Source: Acanthochlamys bracteata
Lineage: Eukaryota > Streptophyta > Magnoliopsida > Pandanales > Velloziaceae
Assembly (NCBI GenBank): GCA_019914995.1
Contig: CM034132.1
Location: 9,604,662 to 9,668,661 of the forward strand
Length of the DNA stretch: 64,000 bases
Direction of reading: 5' to 3'
This document shows, one piece after another, positions 11,527 to 23,589 of the stretch; positions within the stretch are counted from its first letter, which is position 1, and every line of letters begins with the position of its first letter. Both the position numbers and the translations under genes were made by a program. A model generated the notes under the pieces. That model was given only the letters and a program-made list of their open reading frames with translations, ran no database searches and had not been told where the DNA came from.

Positions 11527-14500
11527 ATGTCTGGACTACTTAACGTATGCCTCTTTGTCATTAGTTTTGCTTTTTGATGGATTTCATACATGTGTTCTGG
11601 ATTGCCATCTAATCTTGGTACTCGTTTTCCTTGTCACATCTTACTGTTTGGCAAGTTGTGAGATTTTTCTAGCATCTTCTTCATTTTTCCTGTAAGCTAT
11701 CTTATCACTTAATATAATCCGTATTTTAGCCTTGGTTCCATGCACCATTTTTAGCCAAGCTCCTTTTGGCTTCAGTCATGTTACATAGCATAAGTGTGGT
11801 TTATGTAACTTGACCTACTGCAGTATCATGTTACTCTAAGTTGGGATGTTGGGCATGTATTTAATCTTTGTTCTGAGCTATTATCTTTTGGTAAAGATTT
11901 GGTCATGCATACATGAGTTTTCTGGTTGACTTAATGTACTTGTAAAATTTTTGCTAACAGGCCGCCCTCAATGGATCAAATTCAAATCTTCCAGACTCAA
12001 CAGGAAGGGCTTTTCCTACATCTTTTTCTGCTCAATCTGCAACAGCTCCAAGTTTTCATCACTCTGGTAAGACAGGATGTTTGTTTCTTCTCCAAATATA
12101 TGCAGGCATTGCAATTGGAAAGTCTTTCGTGTGCAGGTGGCTTACAAGGGCTTCATAATATGCATGGGAGCTTCAATGTACCAAACATGCCAGCGTCACT
12201 TGCATCACGAAATGCAGCAATGAGTGGTATCCCATCTAGTGGTGTTCAACAACCTGGTGCTGGTGGAAGCATCTCTAGTGGACGATTTGCGACAAATAGC
12301 ATACCAATGGCTTTGTCACAGGTTTTCTGGTTTCCTTTGTGGATTCTTAAATTTGAGGCTGATGTGAACTTTCACCAGGCCCATTCAACCTTCTGAGTCT
12401 AAAATTCTTACATCTCTTCTGGTACATATATCCTCTCAGATATCTCATGGTAGTTCACACGGACATTCAGGGGTAACTAACAGGGGAGGTCAAAGTGTTG
12501 TAGGAAATCCTGCGTACAGCAGTAGTATGAATGGTGTTGGCAGCTCAATACCTGGGATTTCCTCAAACTCTATAACTGGCAACCGCAGTTCTATTCCTGG
12601 TTTAGGAGTATCACCGATTCTTCAGAATGTTGGTCCCCGTATTTCAAATTCAGTGGGGAGCATGGCTGGTGGTGGGAATCTGGGAAGAACCATTAGCTCT
12701 GGAGGATTATCTGTTCCTGGGCTTGGATCAAGAGTAAATTTAACTCCCAATAGTGGATCAGGTAGCCATAATGTACAAGGAACTAACAGGCTGATGAGTG
12801 GGATGCTTCAACAAGGTACTGCCGGAGTTTGAACTTATGTTGCTTCTGTTCTTTTATCAACTAAATTGTTTGAAATTTGATAACTTTGTGCTGCTGCTTT
12901 CCAGTCCCAAATCAAGTCATTTTTGAGATTTCTATTTATGGTTGTAAAAAGTTATTATTATCTGTACTCATCTTGGTCCAAATAACTAATCTTGACAATG
13001 TACTGCTGATGAGATTTTAGATTGAACTAGACTTCTGATGGATATTATCTTCATAATACTGCATTCATACACATTTCTGTGAAGTATTCTGAAACTCTAT
13101 TTGTTGCATTGTTTGGTTTCTTTTGAAAATACTTCTGTTGTTTTGTTACTGAAAGGACTCTCATTCAGCAGCTCCTCAGATGATTGGAATGCTTGGGAAT
13201 TCTTATTCTACTTCAGGAGGTGCATTATCACAGAATCAGCTACAAGCAGCTAATAGTCAATTGAGCTCCATGGGAATGTTAAGTGATGTTAATTCCAATG
13301 AGAGCGCTCCGTTCGACATAAATGATTTTCCTCAATTGACAGGAAGGCCAAGTTCTGCTGGAGGACCACAAGCTCAATTGAGTAAGCAAATACACTCAAC
13401 ATTCCATCTGGAACATTCTGTAGATTGTATGAACAATTGATTTTCCTTTGTATAGGTTCATTGAGGAAACAGACAGTTGGGGTCAACTCTATCGTACTAC
13501 AAAATCAAGAATTTAGCATCCAAAATGAAGATTTTCCAGCATTGCCTGGATTTAAAGGTGCCATTGAATTCCTTGTTCTTCTGCATGGCTTACTTCTCCA
13601 TTTCTTATTCATGCTTATTCGTGATCATTCTTTTATTAAAAAAATTATGAGTTTAAAATTTAGTGAAGATTGGCTTTTCTAAAGAGGCTAAGGTTTTACA
13701 TACTGTTCTTTTATAACCTTCATCTATTCTCTTTGTTAATTTTTCATTGTTTCCTTTGCAGCCTGACATGATACATGAAATTGCAAAGTATTTAGCGTTC
13801 TTATGCCTAAAATAGGGTACTAGGAGATCTCACAAGCAAATAGCATGCAAACAATGTTCATACAGATATATTGCTCCACTTCCAGAATGCCCCAGGGGCT
13901 GGTGTAGTTAGCTCTGAGTCATTAATTGTGCCTGCTCTCATTAAAGGACTCTGGATTTAATTTAAATTGCATCAGTGTTTGGTTGACAAATCCTGCATGT
14001 ATCTTTGGGAACGAGATTATGTAATTCTCGTATTTTTCTAAATCTATGAACTCTTTGTCTTATTTTTCCCATATGAGCAGGTGGTCAGTCAGATTTTTCC
14101 ATGGATTTACATCAGAAAGACCAGTTGCATGACAATTTATCTATGATGCAGTCACAGCACTTTCCAGTGAGTTCAATATCGTCTTGCTGATTCGTATGTA
14201 TGTGATGGTAGTTACTTGATGTGATTTACATGAACATGTGCATACAGATGTCAAGATCTGGAGGATTTAATTTAGGGGGAGTGTACTCTTCTGCCCGTCA
14301 GCAGCAGCAGCAGCATCCTACATCACTAGGTAGTGTAGGAGGTTCTTTCCAACAAGGGAATAGCCAAGATCTTCTTAATTTAGGCGGCTCTGATCTGTTT
14401 CCGTCATCACATGGGACGACCTACCATTCTCAGGTTTATACTTCTATATATTATTGTTCAACGTGACATCAACAGTTTTGTAACCAGTAACTTTACCCTT

Positions 14501-16089
14501 TATTTTCTTCCAACAATGTGCTTTACATTCAGAATACAGGAGCACCAAGTATCGGGTTGAGACCATTAAGTTCCCCAAGTATTGGTTCCACTTTAGGAGC
14601 TTATGAACAGCTTATGCAACAGTACCAGCATCCTCAAAATCCATCCCAGCTCCGCATGCAACAGATGTCCACCGCCACCCAGTTCAGGGATCAGAATCTC
14701 AGATCCATGCAAGGGGCACAAACTACTACAGATAGATTTGGCTTATTGGGATTGCTAAGTGTTATAAGGATGAATGATATAGAACTAACGTCCCTTGCCC
14801 TTGGGATTGACTTGACAACCCTAGGTTTGAATTTGAATTCAGCAGACAAGCTTCATAAGACATTTGCATCTCCGTGGTCTAACCAGCCTGCTGAAGGGGA
14901 ACCGCAATATACTTTACCTAGCTGTTACTATTCTAAACCACCTCCTCCTTTGCATGTGCGTTTCTTTAAGATTTAGTTTATTCTGTTCCTTCAAAGACAG
15001 TTTCAGTTTGTAGCAGATCAGCGAATGTTTATGTTGTCATAACTTTCATGTTTATGGTTGCAGCAAAATTATTTTTCAAAATTTCAACTGCAAACACTGT
15101 TCTACATCTTCTACAGGTTTTTGTTCATGCTGATGCACATTTTTTTCCTTAGTTTCTTCATGGTTGTTGCCAATTTAGATCTCTTTTTTGCAGTATGCCG
15201 AAGGATGAAGCTCAGCTCTATGCTGCGCATGAATTGTAAGTACGCACCATCCGTCAGTTGTCTAGAGAGAAAAACAGGGAAAAAAAACTAATCTTATCTG
15301 AATTAGGATCAACTTCTAGGTTTGCTTAGATTTTCAAAGCAGCACAATCATATCTGTTTGTTTCTTTTGGAAAATGTGAACAAAGTTCAGCATTAAGAAC
15401 TTAAATTGCTGAGTCTAGAAGAATCCTGCCCATTTAGGCCTTAGAAGATGAGTTTTGACATTTCTGTTTGAGAAATGCATGCATTTTGTTAATTTTAATG
15501 CATAGTAGCAGTTTTGTTTAGACTTTTGAAGTTGTGCTTTCTGTGGTGCTCTAGTCCAGTCCCCTAAGCTTTAATTGTTAAAGGTGTGGTTTTCTATTTT
15601 CGAGAAGTATAGTTTGTAATCATTATATACTGTTTTCGTACAAGATGAATGCAGAAAGTTAATGCTTCATGCAATCATTTTCACCTCATCTTTCACCTAG
15701 GATTTCTGCAATCATTCTATGCAACATTCTTGTTATGTTATTTCTGTTATCTGTTATGAAGAGATGTATTCTTACACTTGGCTGCTACATGTAACCTTAG
15801 ACATGTACGAGGTTGGTTCTACCATAGAGAGATCAAATTGTGGTTTACAAGAATTGCAAATGTTGAACCGCTTGTGAAGACAAATACATATGAAAGGGGT
15901 TCCTACCTTTTCTTTGACAAGGATATCTGGGAGGGAGTGCGAAAGGTCTCAATATTCTTTTATGTTTTGTTTGCAGTTTCCTTCTAATAAGTAAACAAAT
16001 GATTGCTGACATTTCAATCTCAGGATAATTTTGTTCTCCATTATGAGGCGGTTGAGAAGAAACCAACACTCCCACCTCAACATTCGTAA
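11527..16089 (+). CDS. NOT2: CCR4-NOT complex subunit 2 (NOT2/VIP2)
   Basis: Thirteen coding exons: 11527-11544, 11961-12066, 12137-12321, 12440-12815, 13172-13381, 13456-13557, 14081-14166, 14248-14433, 14533-14955, 15064-15116, 15194-15235, 15801-15945 and 16024-16089, giving 665 residues. The N-terminal two thirds are low-complexity, rich in Gly, Ser, Asn and Gln (with a QQQQQH run), and hold the conserved pair FDINDFPQLTGRPSS and NEDFPALPGFKG. The C-terminal third is the NOT2/3/5 box, with LTSLALGIDLTTLGLNLNS, LQTLFYIFYSMPKDEAQLYA, RGWFYHREIKLWFTRI and GSYLFFDKDIWEGVRKDNF. NOT2 links the scaffold NOT1 to the deadenylase complex; in plants it is also tied to transcription and miRNA processing (VIP2). 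Arabidopsis VIP2 is about 614 residues. The first coding exon has only 18 nt and encodes MSGLLN. Confidence 0.93.
13166..13171 (+). promoter_or_regulatory. NAGNAG tandem splice acceptor in NOT2
   Basis: The acceptor of exon 5 reads TTCAGCAG, so splicing can occur after either CAG. Both keep frame; the upstream choice adds one Ala codon before the PQMIGML stretch. It is the usual form of a one-codon NAGNAG choice. Confidence 0.5.
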
Positions 16090-19040
16090 CATAAATGCAA
16101 GTTAAGGTAACAAGTTTATTGTACTCATTTTTTGTTGGTTTTGCAATCCCTCATAAAATACTTTTAGCTAAAGTTATGCACTACATGCTTTTGAGTTTTC
16201 TGCTTTTACATTGGAAAGGTAGATTCTGGGGAATGTAATGTTTTCTGCTGATTTTAATTTATTGTTGTGTAGACAATTTAAAGTAGGTTGTGGACTTAGC
16301 AATTAATTGTTATGATCGCTTAATATTTCGTATTATCTGTAGGCAACAGAAGTAAGTTCCTTTTCCAAAGTTTGGCAAGATCGGGTGCAAAACGTAGCGA
16401 GCAACGTACAGTCGTACATAATGCGAGGCTAATTTGTCAGTAATCAATGCAAAGGCAGGAAAGTCCACTCGTTGGCAGTTGTCAAAGGAATTGTTCCATG
16501 GAAATGTCATTTTTACTACTGTTCGTCTTCTTCTTCTTTTTCTTATCCATCATGAACGGTATTGAAATTCCGATTTGCCAGATGCAGCTGTAAAGTTAGC
16601 TTAAAATGAAGTTATATATCTTACAATTTTCTGAAAGATGTTATATTGTCGTCTGTTCTATCTTTTCTTAGCGTGTATTTAATTGGAGGGTCAATGGGCG
16701 ATAGGTGGTGATAGGCTTGAGAAAGGTTTCCATCATATAGGCTAGATTGGGGTTTAGATTGGGATGCTTGCTCCTTCCAGACAATGATCCTAGTGGAGTT
16801 ACATCCCATCATCAATGGAACAATGCTTGGTCTTCCGTTTTCTGAAGAGAAGGAAAAGCTCCAGCTTTTGCTCTTTATGGTATACCAAATGATTTGTATC
16901 AAGTGAATTTAAATTCCTAATAATCTGTTGAATTCCTGTTTTTGTTATATGCACACTGATACTATGCAGTAGTAAACCATTGTATCTGTGTAGTCTACCA
17001 AAGAATTACCATTTTTGGCAGATTAAACCAAATTCTTTCCTGGTTGTAAACCAATTTGCAGAAGAATATTCAAAGCTACAATGATCAAGGATGGCAGGCT
17101 AACTAATAGCCTTTGGTGGGGATCTCCAAAGTCTCACCAGAAACATGCAAGTTTGGATAGCAAGAGGCAAAGGTACATAGAGAGAATGTACAAAACATTA
17201 TCGCATTTTCTTCGAACTTTGATCTCATGTGTTTCATCTTCTTCGGGCAAAGCCAGAGTAACAAGCACCCAGAGAGATTCATATCACTTTTACTACCACT
17301 ACTTCTGTAGCTTTTCCTTCTTTCCAGTCAAGTTGTTGTTTAATGCTTGCTAACTAGCTTCAATCCACATTCAAGTGAAGTGAAAAGAAGTATGGAATTA
17401 TTGGAATATGCCTTCTTGTTTTGGTGTATAAAGGGAAGTGGCAAGTTGCAATAATGCTCTGCTCTAGTGTTCTATTGTACCTTATATGGAATCCAGTGTC
17501 AGACTTATCTGATCTGCTCCGCATTTGAGATAAGTGGTGCTCTTTGGCCTCCGTACTGTTGATGTACTATTTCAAGATGCAGTTCCCTATTGGTTGAATA
17601 TATGTAGATTTATATCCCAACCTAAATTCTTATCGAAGTGTTTTATTTGAACTGCATATGTGAATTGATTTAAACGGAGATGTTTAGAATATTGAGTGTT
17701 TATTTTGTTAAGCCCTTGGAAAGGAAATGTATAGCTTGGATTCCATTACTTTAAAAGATTCTGCAGGTTTCAGCTCTCTGCATGTTATTGGCAAAAATCA
17801 AGTCGTTCTTTTCGTATCCAATTTGTTGAAGTGTCATAGCTGACTCTGCTTCCCACAGAACTCTAAGAACCTTGTGCACTTTCAATGTGATGTAGTAGGC
17901 TAAGTAATGCGGGCATTGCGCAACTTGGAATCTTGAGAATGTTTTGTCTTTAAGAGGAAGTGGTATTTTCTTTGCACCAGTTATTCTGCAATATTCATAT
18001 GATGAAGGTTATTAGGTCGACTCGGTGCGACCAGGTTTAGTTATTGTATCACTGAGTCCTCTACCTATGGCCCCTAACTATAATATTGTAGTATGATGTA
18101 TTCGATTACTCTTCGTATAAGATTAATGAAAAAAAATTTCGCGCTTTCTATTAATTACTCTTATAATTTTGTTACCAAATAAAAATAACGAAAAGTAATT
18201 AAATTTTTTATTGATCTTATGTATTCTCAATCCAAACAATCCGATATACGCATTTCTTTTTGTATTAGAAGAACGCTATAATGTCTCTCTCTCTTTTCGT
18301 ATATGTATTATATATTTACATCTATAATATATTGAGACGAAAAATGAAAACACGATACAGAAATAATGTCATGTACAAAAAAGAGAAAATATATAGTAGC
18401 AGAAAAAAGGAGTGCGCTTGGTTCTCGTGATTTGATCGTCCTTCCAAAAGTTCTTTATTGGATTCCAATGCCCTAGCGATAAGCAAAGCATGTAAACAAC
18501 GTCCGTCGGGATTCAATGCATGAGACAGCAGGGAGAACATTGCAAGACAGCAGGGAAAACACATAGAGGGATAACAAGAAAAGGTCATCAATTGAATCAT
18601 AGCTCTTCTTTGCATTATTAAAGTTAGCTACCAGTAAAAACAGTAGAAATATCACTGATGATTCTTTTCTAGATATTTTTTCTTATTGCACTAATTTAAC
18701 CTCATCGATCTCTCGCTCGAGTAAAATTCGATCGATGTTTATTTGTCCATAACAGAGCAGAATGAAATTAATTGTGAAAAAAAAATAAACAGATTTTTTT
18801 TTGGTTGAAGTTACGTGTCTAATTTTGATTATATTCTCTAATTAATTTTGCACTAGATTTTCTTTTGATGAACTCATATCCGACGCGCTCGGAGATATCT
18901 AGGTTTTGAATGAATATGATTAATGGAATGCTGAGTTGTAGCTATATAGAAAAAATAAAATGTTGTGATTTTCTCAAGAGTGATTGTTAGTTATTACCAG
19001 AACAAGAAAGTTGGTGAGAAATTGTTCACCCCTAAACTTT
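16090..19040 (+). other. NOT2 3' UTR with probable intron, then long non-coding spacer
   Basis: Just after the stop, AAG then GTAACA (GT at 16109) and a TGTAG acceptor at about 16342 suggest a 3'-UTR intron of about 235 nt. From there to the SWEET promoter I see no gene. A 90-codon open frame at 17081-17353 has no recognisable motif and is probably chance. The stretch 18000-18950 is AT-rich. Confidence 0.4.
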
Positions 19041-19043
19041 GCC

Positions 19044-19050
19044 TATAAAT
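19044..19050 (+). promoter_or_regulatory. TATA box of the SWEET gene
   Basis: TATAAAT within GCCTATAAATTTGG, about 140 bp before the SWEET ATG and followed by a CTTCTTCTTC-rich leader. Position and context fit a core promoter. Confidence 0.5.
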
Positions 19051-19188
19051 TTGGGGTGCTACCTTGTTCATGAAGAAGCAGAACAAAGCTTGAAGATCAG
19101 CTTCTTCTTCTTCTTCTCTGGTTTTTAAATTCTCTAGCTCTGTTTTCGTTTCTCTGCAAACGATACAAGTTCTTCTTAGGTGATATAT

Positions 19189-20581
19189 ATGGCTAGCCCA
19201 GCTGTTGCACTTTCTATCGGTATTCTAGGTGATTTCATCTCATTCCTAGTGTTCCTTGCACCAGTGTAAGTTAATTTCTTCGACTGCATGTAAAAACTTT
19301 TTTTCTTTCCAACACGATCGAGGACGTACGTTACTAGCTCGTAGAGTGTAGAACATTGATTTCAATTCATGTATATTATGCACAGGCCGACATTCGTTCG
19401 AATATTGAAGAGCAAATCGACGCAAGGGTTTCAGTCAGTTCCCTACGTCGTGGCTCTGTTCAGCTGCATGCTATGGGTTTACTACGCGTTTCTGAAAACT
19501 CAAGCCTACATTCTCATAATCATCAACGCATTTGGTTGCTTCATTGAAGTAATTTATGTCGTTTTGTTTCTTATCTACGCCAACAAGAAGACTCGCGTGA
19601 GTTTAATTTTTTCAGAAACAAATATTCAACTAGTATTGATGAATTATTTTTACGCCTTCTTAATTCTCTTTTGGTTTTCTCAGGTCGATACCGTGAAACT
19701 GGTTGTGCTTCTGATAGTTGGAGCATACTCATTGATACTTATACTGAGTCTTCTTCTTGCCGACGGCGATCGGCGTCTGAAAATTGTTGGTTGGATTTGC
19801 ACCAGTTTCTCCGTTTGCGTATTCGTAGCGCCTTTGAGCATCATCGTAAGTGCTTCCTGTTTAGATATATTGATCCCTTATTAGACACTTGCATTCTCTT
19901 AGAAGTCCTTATTAGGGCTCGAAGAACTCTGCCATTTAAAATTTTGAAGTGAAGACCATCCAAGTTTCTAATATAGTATCAGAATACATAAGCTCATTAT
20001 CTTAAGATTTTGGATTGAAGAGTAACAATTACAAACGATCGAGTGCAATTAAACAAGTTTAGTTTGTGTTAATCACAGACGCAAGTGATACGCACGAAGA
20101 GCGTGGAGTTCATGCCATTCAATTTGTCTTGCTCCTTAACGTTGAGCGCCGTCGTTTGGTTCATGTACGGTTGGATAATCAAGGACGTATACGTCGCGGT
20201 AAGTAATCAACGATTGTAGTTAATTAATAATCTGAAAATTTTTACGTACGTAATGTTTATGTATAGTGTATACGTGCATGCATGCAGTTGCCTAATGTTC
20301 TGGGAATGACATTCGGATCTCTGCAAATGCTTCTGTACGCGAGATACAGAAACTATTCAAAGAAGGCAATCATCATCGCCGGAGACGGCAAGCTCATCAT
20401 GACTGATCAGAAAAACAACAACGTTAACGGGAACAAAGTGGCAAATGTAAAGCTGACTCCGACGTCGAGCGAAGAGGTAGTGATTGAAATTGCGGCAGCT
20501 GAATGTGTGGAAGAGGCGAATAAGGAAATGTCGGCGCCGCCTGTTGTTGCTGCCGGCGATGAAGTTGTCGTTGCTGCTTAA
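19189..20581 (+). CDS. SWEET sugar transporter (probably clade III)
   Basis: Five exons: 19189-19265, 19386-19596, 19684-19845, 20079-20198 and 20288-20581, giving 287 residues. The protein has the 3+1+3 plan of plant SWEETs. The first MtN3/saliva repeat has [34 protein letters not shown] and YAFLK. The second has [37 protein letters not shown] and [20 protein letters not shown]. SWEETs move sugars across membranes down their gradient; clade III members mostly carry sucrose at the plasma membrane. Clade III is suggested by VEFMP and the long polar C-tail, and is inference. Most plant SWEET genes have six exons; here the PTF...KST segment lies in the same exon as GFQSVPY, consistent with loss of one intron. 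Confidence 0.93.
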
Positions 20582-20825
20582 GATAATTTAGCTAGCACTA
20601 ATACTGATTATCTTTCTGTACGTCGTTTCTACGTACGCCATTGATGCGATCTGTTGAAGTCTGTGTAGTAATTAATTGTTATTAGTTTTCGTAATCGTAC
20701 GCATGCAAGCCGGTAGTAGTAGTGAATGAAAATTGAAATTTTAAGCCTAATGCTACTAGTGTATTCTATTTCCAAATCAATGGAAATGAAATTAAGGCAT
20801 GCTTAAATTTTGTTCTTTTTTGGGT

Positions 20826-20848
20826 TATATATATATATATATATATAT
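20826..20848. repeat. (TA)n microsatellite
   Basis: About eleven uninterrupted TA units in the spacer after the SWEET gene. Confidence 0.9.
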
Positions 20849-21296
20849 GACACGATTTCATGTTGAATTATTTTACAACAACAACAATTACAAAATCTTT
20901 CTATTATACATATGCAAATTCTAAAGAAAAAAAAAGCTTGTAATTTATTTGTTCATGAGTTAATTCCAAGTGGGTTTTCCGAGTGTAATTGAAATCACAT
21001 CCAGGTAATTAACCATTTTAATCTAAAAACTTAATCAATTAAATCGATGGAATTAGGTTTATGTTTTTTTGTGAAATAATTTTTTTCTCTTGCTTCCAGC
21101 GAATTTTCCCGAAGATTAAGCAAGCAAAATTATTATTCTTTTCATTATTTTTTAGGTTTCACAATCAATATATTTCTTAGAAGCAATTACAATGAAGACT
21201 TACTTGTTCATGCCAACCCTATCTCTTCTCGCACTCAATTCATTCATCTATAAGAAACCAGAAAAACTAAAAGAACCATATATATAAAAAACAAGC

Positions 21297-21977
21297 ATGG
21301 CAACGGCAACGGCAGCAGCTCCAACCGTGAAATTTAACGTCGACGGCGACGGCGACGACGAAGAATCGCAGCAGAAGAAACCCCTTCTGCAATCACCCAA
21401 CGCATCAGCCGACGATGATGATGAAAATTCGTTATCGCCGATACAAAGAGCAATCCGTCAGACATTCAAGAGCACTGCACACTTGGCCAACTTGTTGCCT
21501 ACCGGAACCGTCCTCTTGTTCCAGCTGCTGTCGCCGGTTTTTACAAACACCGGGCACTGCTTGCCTGTAAACCGTATCATGACCGCAACGCTCATTGGTG
21601 TCTGTGGATTCTTGTGCTTCATTCTCAGCTTCTCAGACAGCTACAAAGATTCAAACAACAAACTTCACTACGGGTTCGCTACTCTAAAAGGTCTGGTGTT
21701 CATCGACGGTTCACCCACTCCTGCTCTGTCTGCAGAACAAGAGAAGAAGTACAGGATCAAGCCGATCGATTTCGTGCATGGGATTGTTTCAGTGCTTATT
21801 TTCTCAGCGGTGGCGTTGCTCGACAACAACGTGGTTGGGTGTTTTTACCCGGTACCTTCGGAGTCGACGAAGCAGGTCCTGGCGGCGTTGCCGGTCGGAA
21901 TCGGAGCGTTCGGGAGCTTGTTGTTCTGTGCATTTCCTACAACCAGATATGGAATAGGGTTTCCTCTTTCAAACTAA
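21297..21977 (+). CDS. DMP (DUF679) membrane protein, intronless
   Basis: A single uninterrupted frame of 226 residues. The first 55 residues are acidic and disordered (DGDGDDEES, DDDDENS). The DUF679 core follows, with ANLLPTGTVLLFQLLSPVFT, NTGHCLPVNRIMTATLIG, CGFLCFILSFSDSYKD, LHYGFATLKGLVFIDGS, IDFVHGIVSVLIFSAVALLD and a closing FPTTRYGIGFP. Four membrane segments can be traced. DMPs are plant-specific four-pass proteins of endomembranes and plasma membrane linked to senescence and, for DMP8/9, to sperm function; which member this is cannot be told. Lack of introns and a length of about 220 are normal for the family. The ATG at 21297 is the first in frame. Confidence 0.93.
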   Translation: MATATAAAPTVKFNVDGDGDDEESQQKKPLLQSPNASADDDDENSLSPIQRAIRQTFKSTAHLANLLPTGTVLLFQLLSPVFTNTGHCLPVNRIMTATLIGVCGFLCFILSFSDSYKDSNNKLHYGFATLKGLVFIDGSPTPALSAEQEKKYRIKPIDFVHGIVSVLIFSAVALLDNNVVGCFYPVPSESTKQVLAALPVGIGAFGSLLFCAFPTTRYGIGFPLSN

Positions 21978-23589
21978 TTGATTTATTTGATTTTCTTCAT
22001 CCTTGTATAAAATTGCTTGATTTAATTCAATCATGTGCGTATGTTGATATGCGGCAAAAAATATGAATAATAATAATATTGGTTGAAAATTATTGATGTC
22101 ATTCAATCGATAGGTCGCCATCATCATCTGTAGATCCAAATCTTATTCGGAAAAAATGAAATCGAAAGCGATGGAGAGGTTAATTAGATAATGCAATATA
22201 ATCTCAAAAGCATTTGGCATTGCGTACGCATTGAAACAGCTACCTGAGGGTCTGCCATTTCAACGAACTTCTTCTTTCGTAACAAATTAGACACCTAATT
22301 GTTTAAGCAAAATTGCTTATAAAATAATTTTTTTAAAATAATTCGTTTTAATTTTTTATCTAGAAAAGTTAGTATAACTAAATAATAATAAAGTTTTAAA
22401 TATTTTTAAAAAGTTAAACTAATTTTATAAAAAAAATTATTAAAAATGTAAAATTAAAAAGTATTGAAACACAGTTGCCATATGGTGTCGACGTCACACG
22501 TAAAGGAATAAAGAAACAAAAAGGCATGCTAAGTTCACCAGAGTTTCAGTGAAGTATATTCTTCAAAAAATAAGTTTTGCAAATGAATTTAAAAGACATA
22601 AATTTTTGTTTTTAATATAATTAAGAGTAAATTTGAGAATAAGGTTATTTTCTGTTTTAATTAATAGAAAATTTTTGGCTCAAAAATCTGAAAAAGTTGA
22701 ATTCTAACTAAACTAATACAGCCCTAAATATTTTTATTTTCCTCCACTTGCTAATATTATTCTTAAATTGATCCAGAATATATTGTTACTTGAGCAATGG
22801 ACGAGTGAAGAAATGCACATCAGGACTTTTTTAACACTTGAAATTTCTGAACTGGACCAACATGATTCTTGTCAATGGTTTGGCCAAAAGGTGCCTTTTA
22901 TTTCTGATAATTACAATTCAGAAAATGGTTCGACGAGGTAACGCAACGAAAGTAGACTAAAAAATTTCAGAAGGATTCAAGCTTGTGACAAGCTTACTCC
23001 ATTCACTTTATCCAGAAGAGTTGTTATGGCAACACCTGCAAAGCTTTTTGCCCATGTTGGTAAATGTACCCGTTTCTCATGCCGTCTTCGTTTGCTGCAA
23101 AATTTCCACAAGAAACAGTTAGAGACACTTGACAAATATATCTTGCAATATTAGTATCAAATGAAAGTAATCGGTTTATCTACTAAGGTAATTATCAGGC
23201 ACTACTTAGGTAGGCCACTAACGTTTGCGTCGAATCTTCTTGGAAAGATGATACCTACTTGCCGCAAGGAGGGATCAAAAGTCCCAACATGGCTTACGTG
23301 TAGCAATTGTAAAGTCGCAAAATAACGTCAAACGGTTAGGCTTACTCAACTAAGAAACCCTATAAAGATATAGAAAGCAAGTTGTAATATTCAAAAGGCA
23401 GATGCGAGAGTGATCGAGACTGTATAAAGTCTTAATAATAAGCAAAATTTTGATGATTGACTAGCACGTTAAATGTTGTCAAGTCAGAGCATTATTTATA
23501 AACTCGGAGCATAACCGGAGCATAAAACTCTTAAAACTTCAGTACTCTACTTCTTATCCCCTGCTATGACACAGTGATATTCTAAGAGC
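21978..23589. other. Spacer between DMP and TPT, two converging 3' ends
   Basis: The two flanking genes converge here. The stretch holds their 3' untranslated parts and one AT-rich repeat copy (22315-22460). I see no further gene. Confidence 0.6.
22315..22460 (+). repeat. Dispersed AT-rich repeat copy
   Basis: Begins GCTTATAAAATAATTTTTTT as in the copy near 2295 and ends in AAAATGTAAAATTAAAAAG. Shorter than other copies; the CCAAACG end is absent. Confidence 0.4.

Noticed and set aside
17081..17353. 90-codon open frame downstream of NOT2
   Set aside because: No recognisable domain, no signal peptide and ordinary spacer composition; not better than chance.
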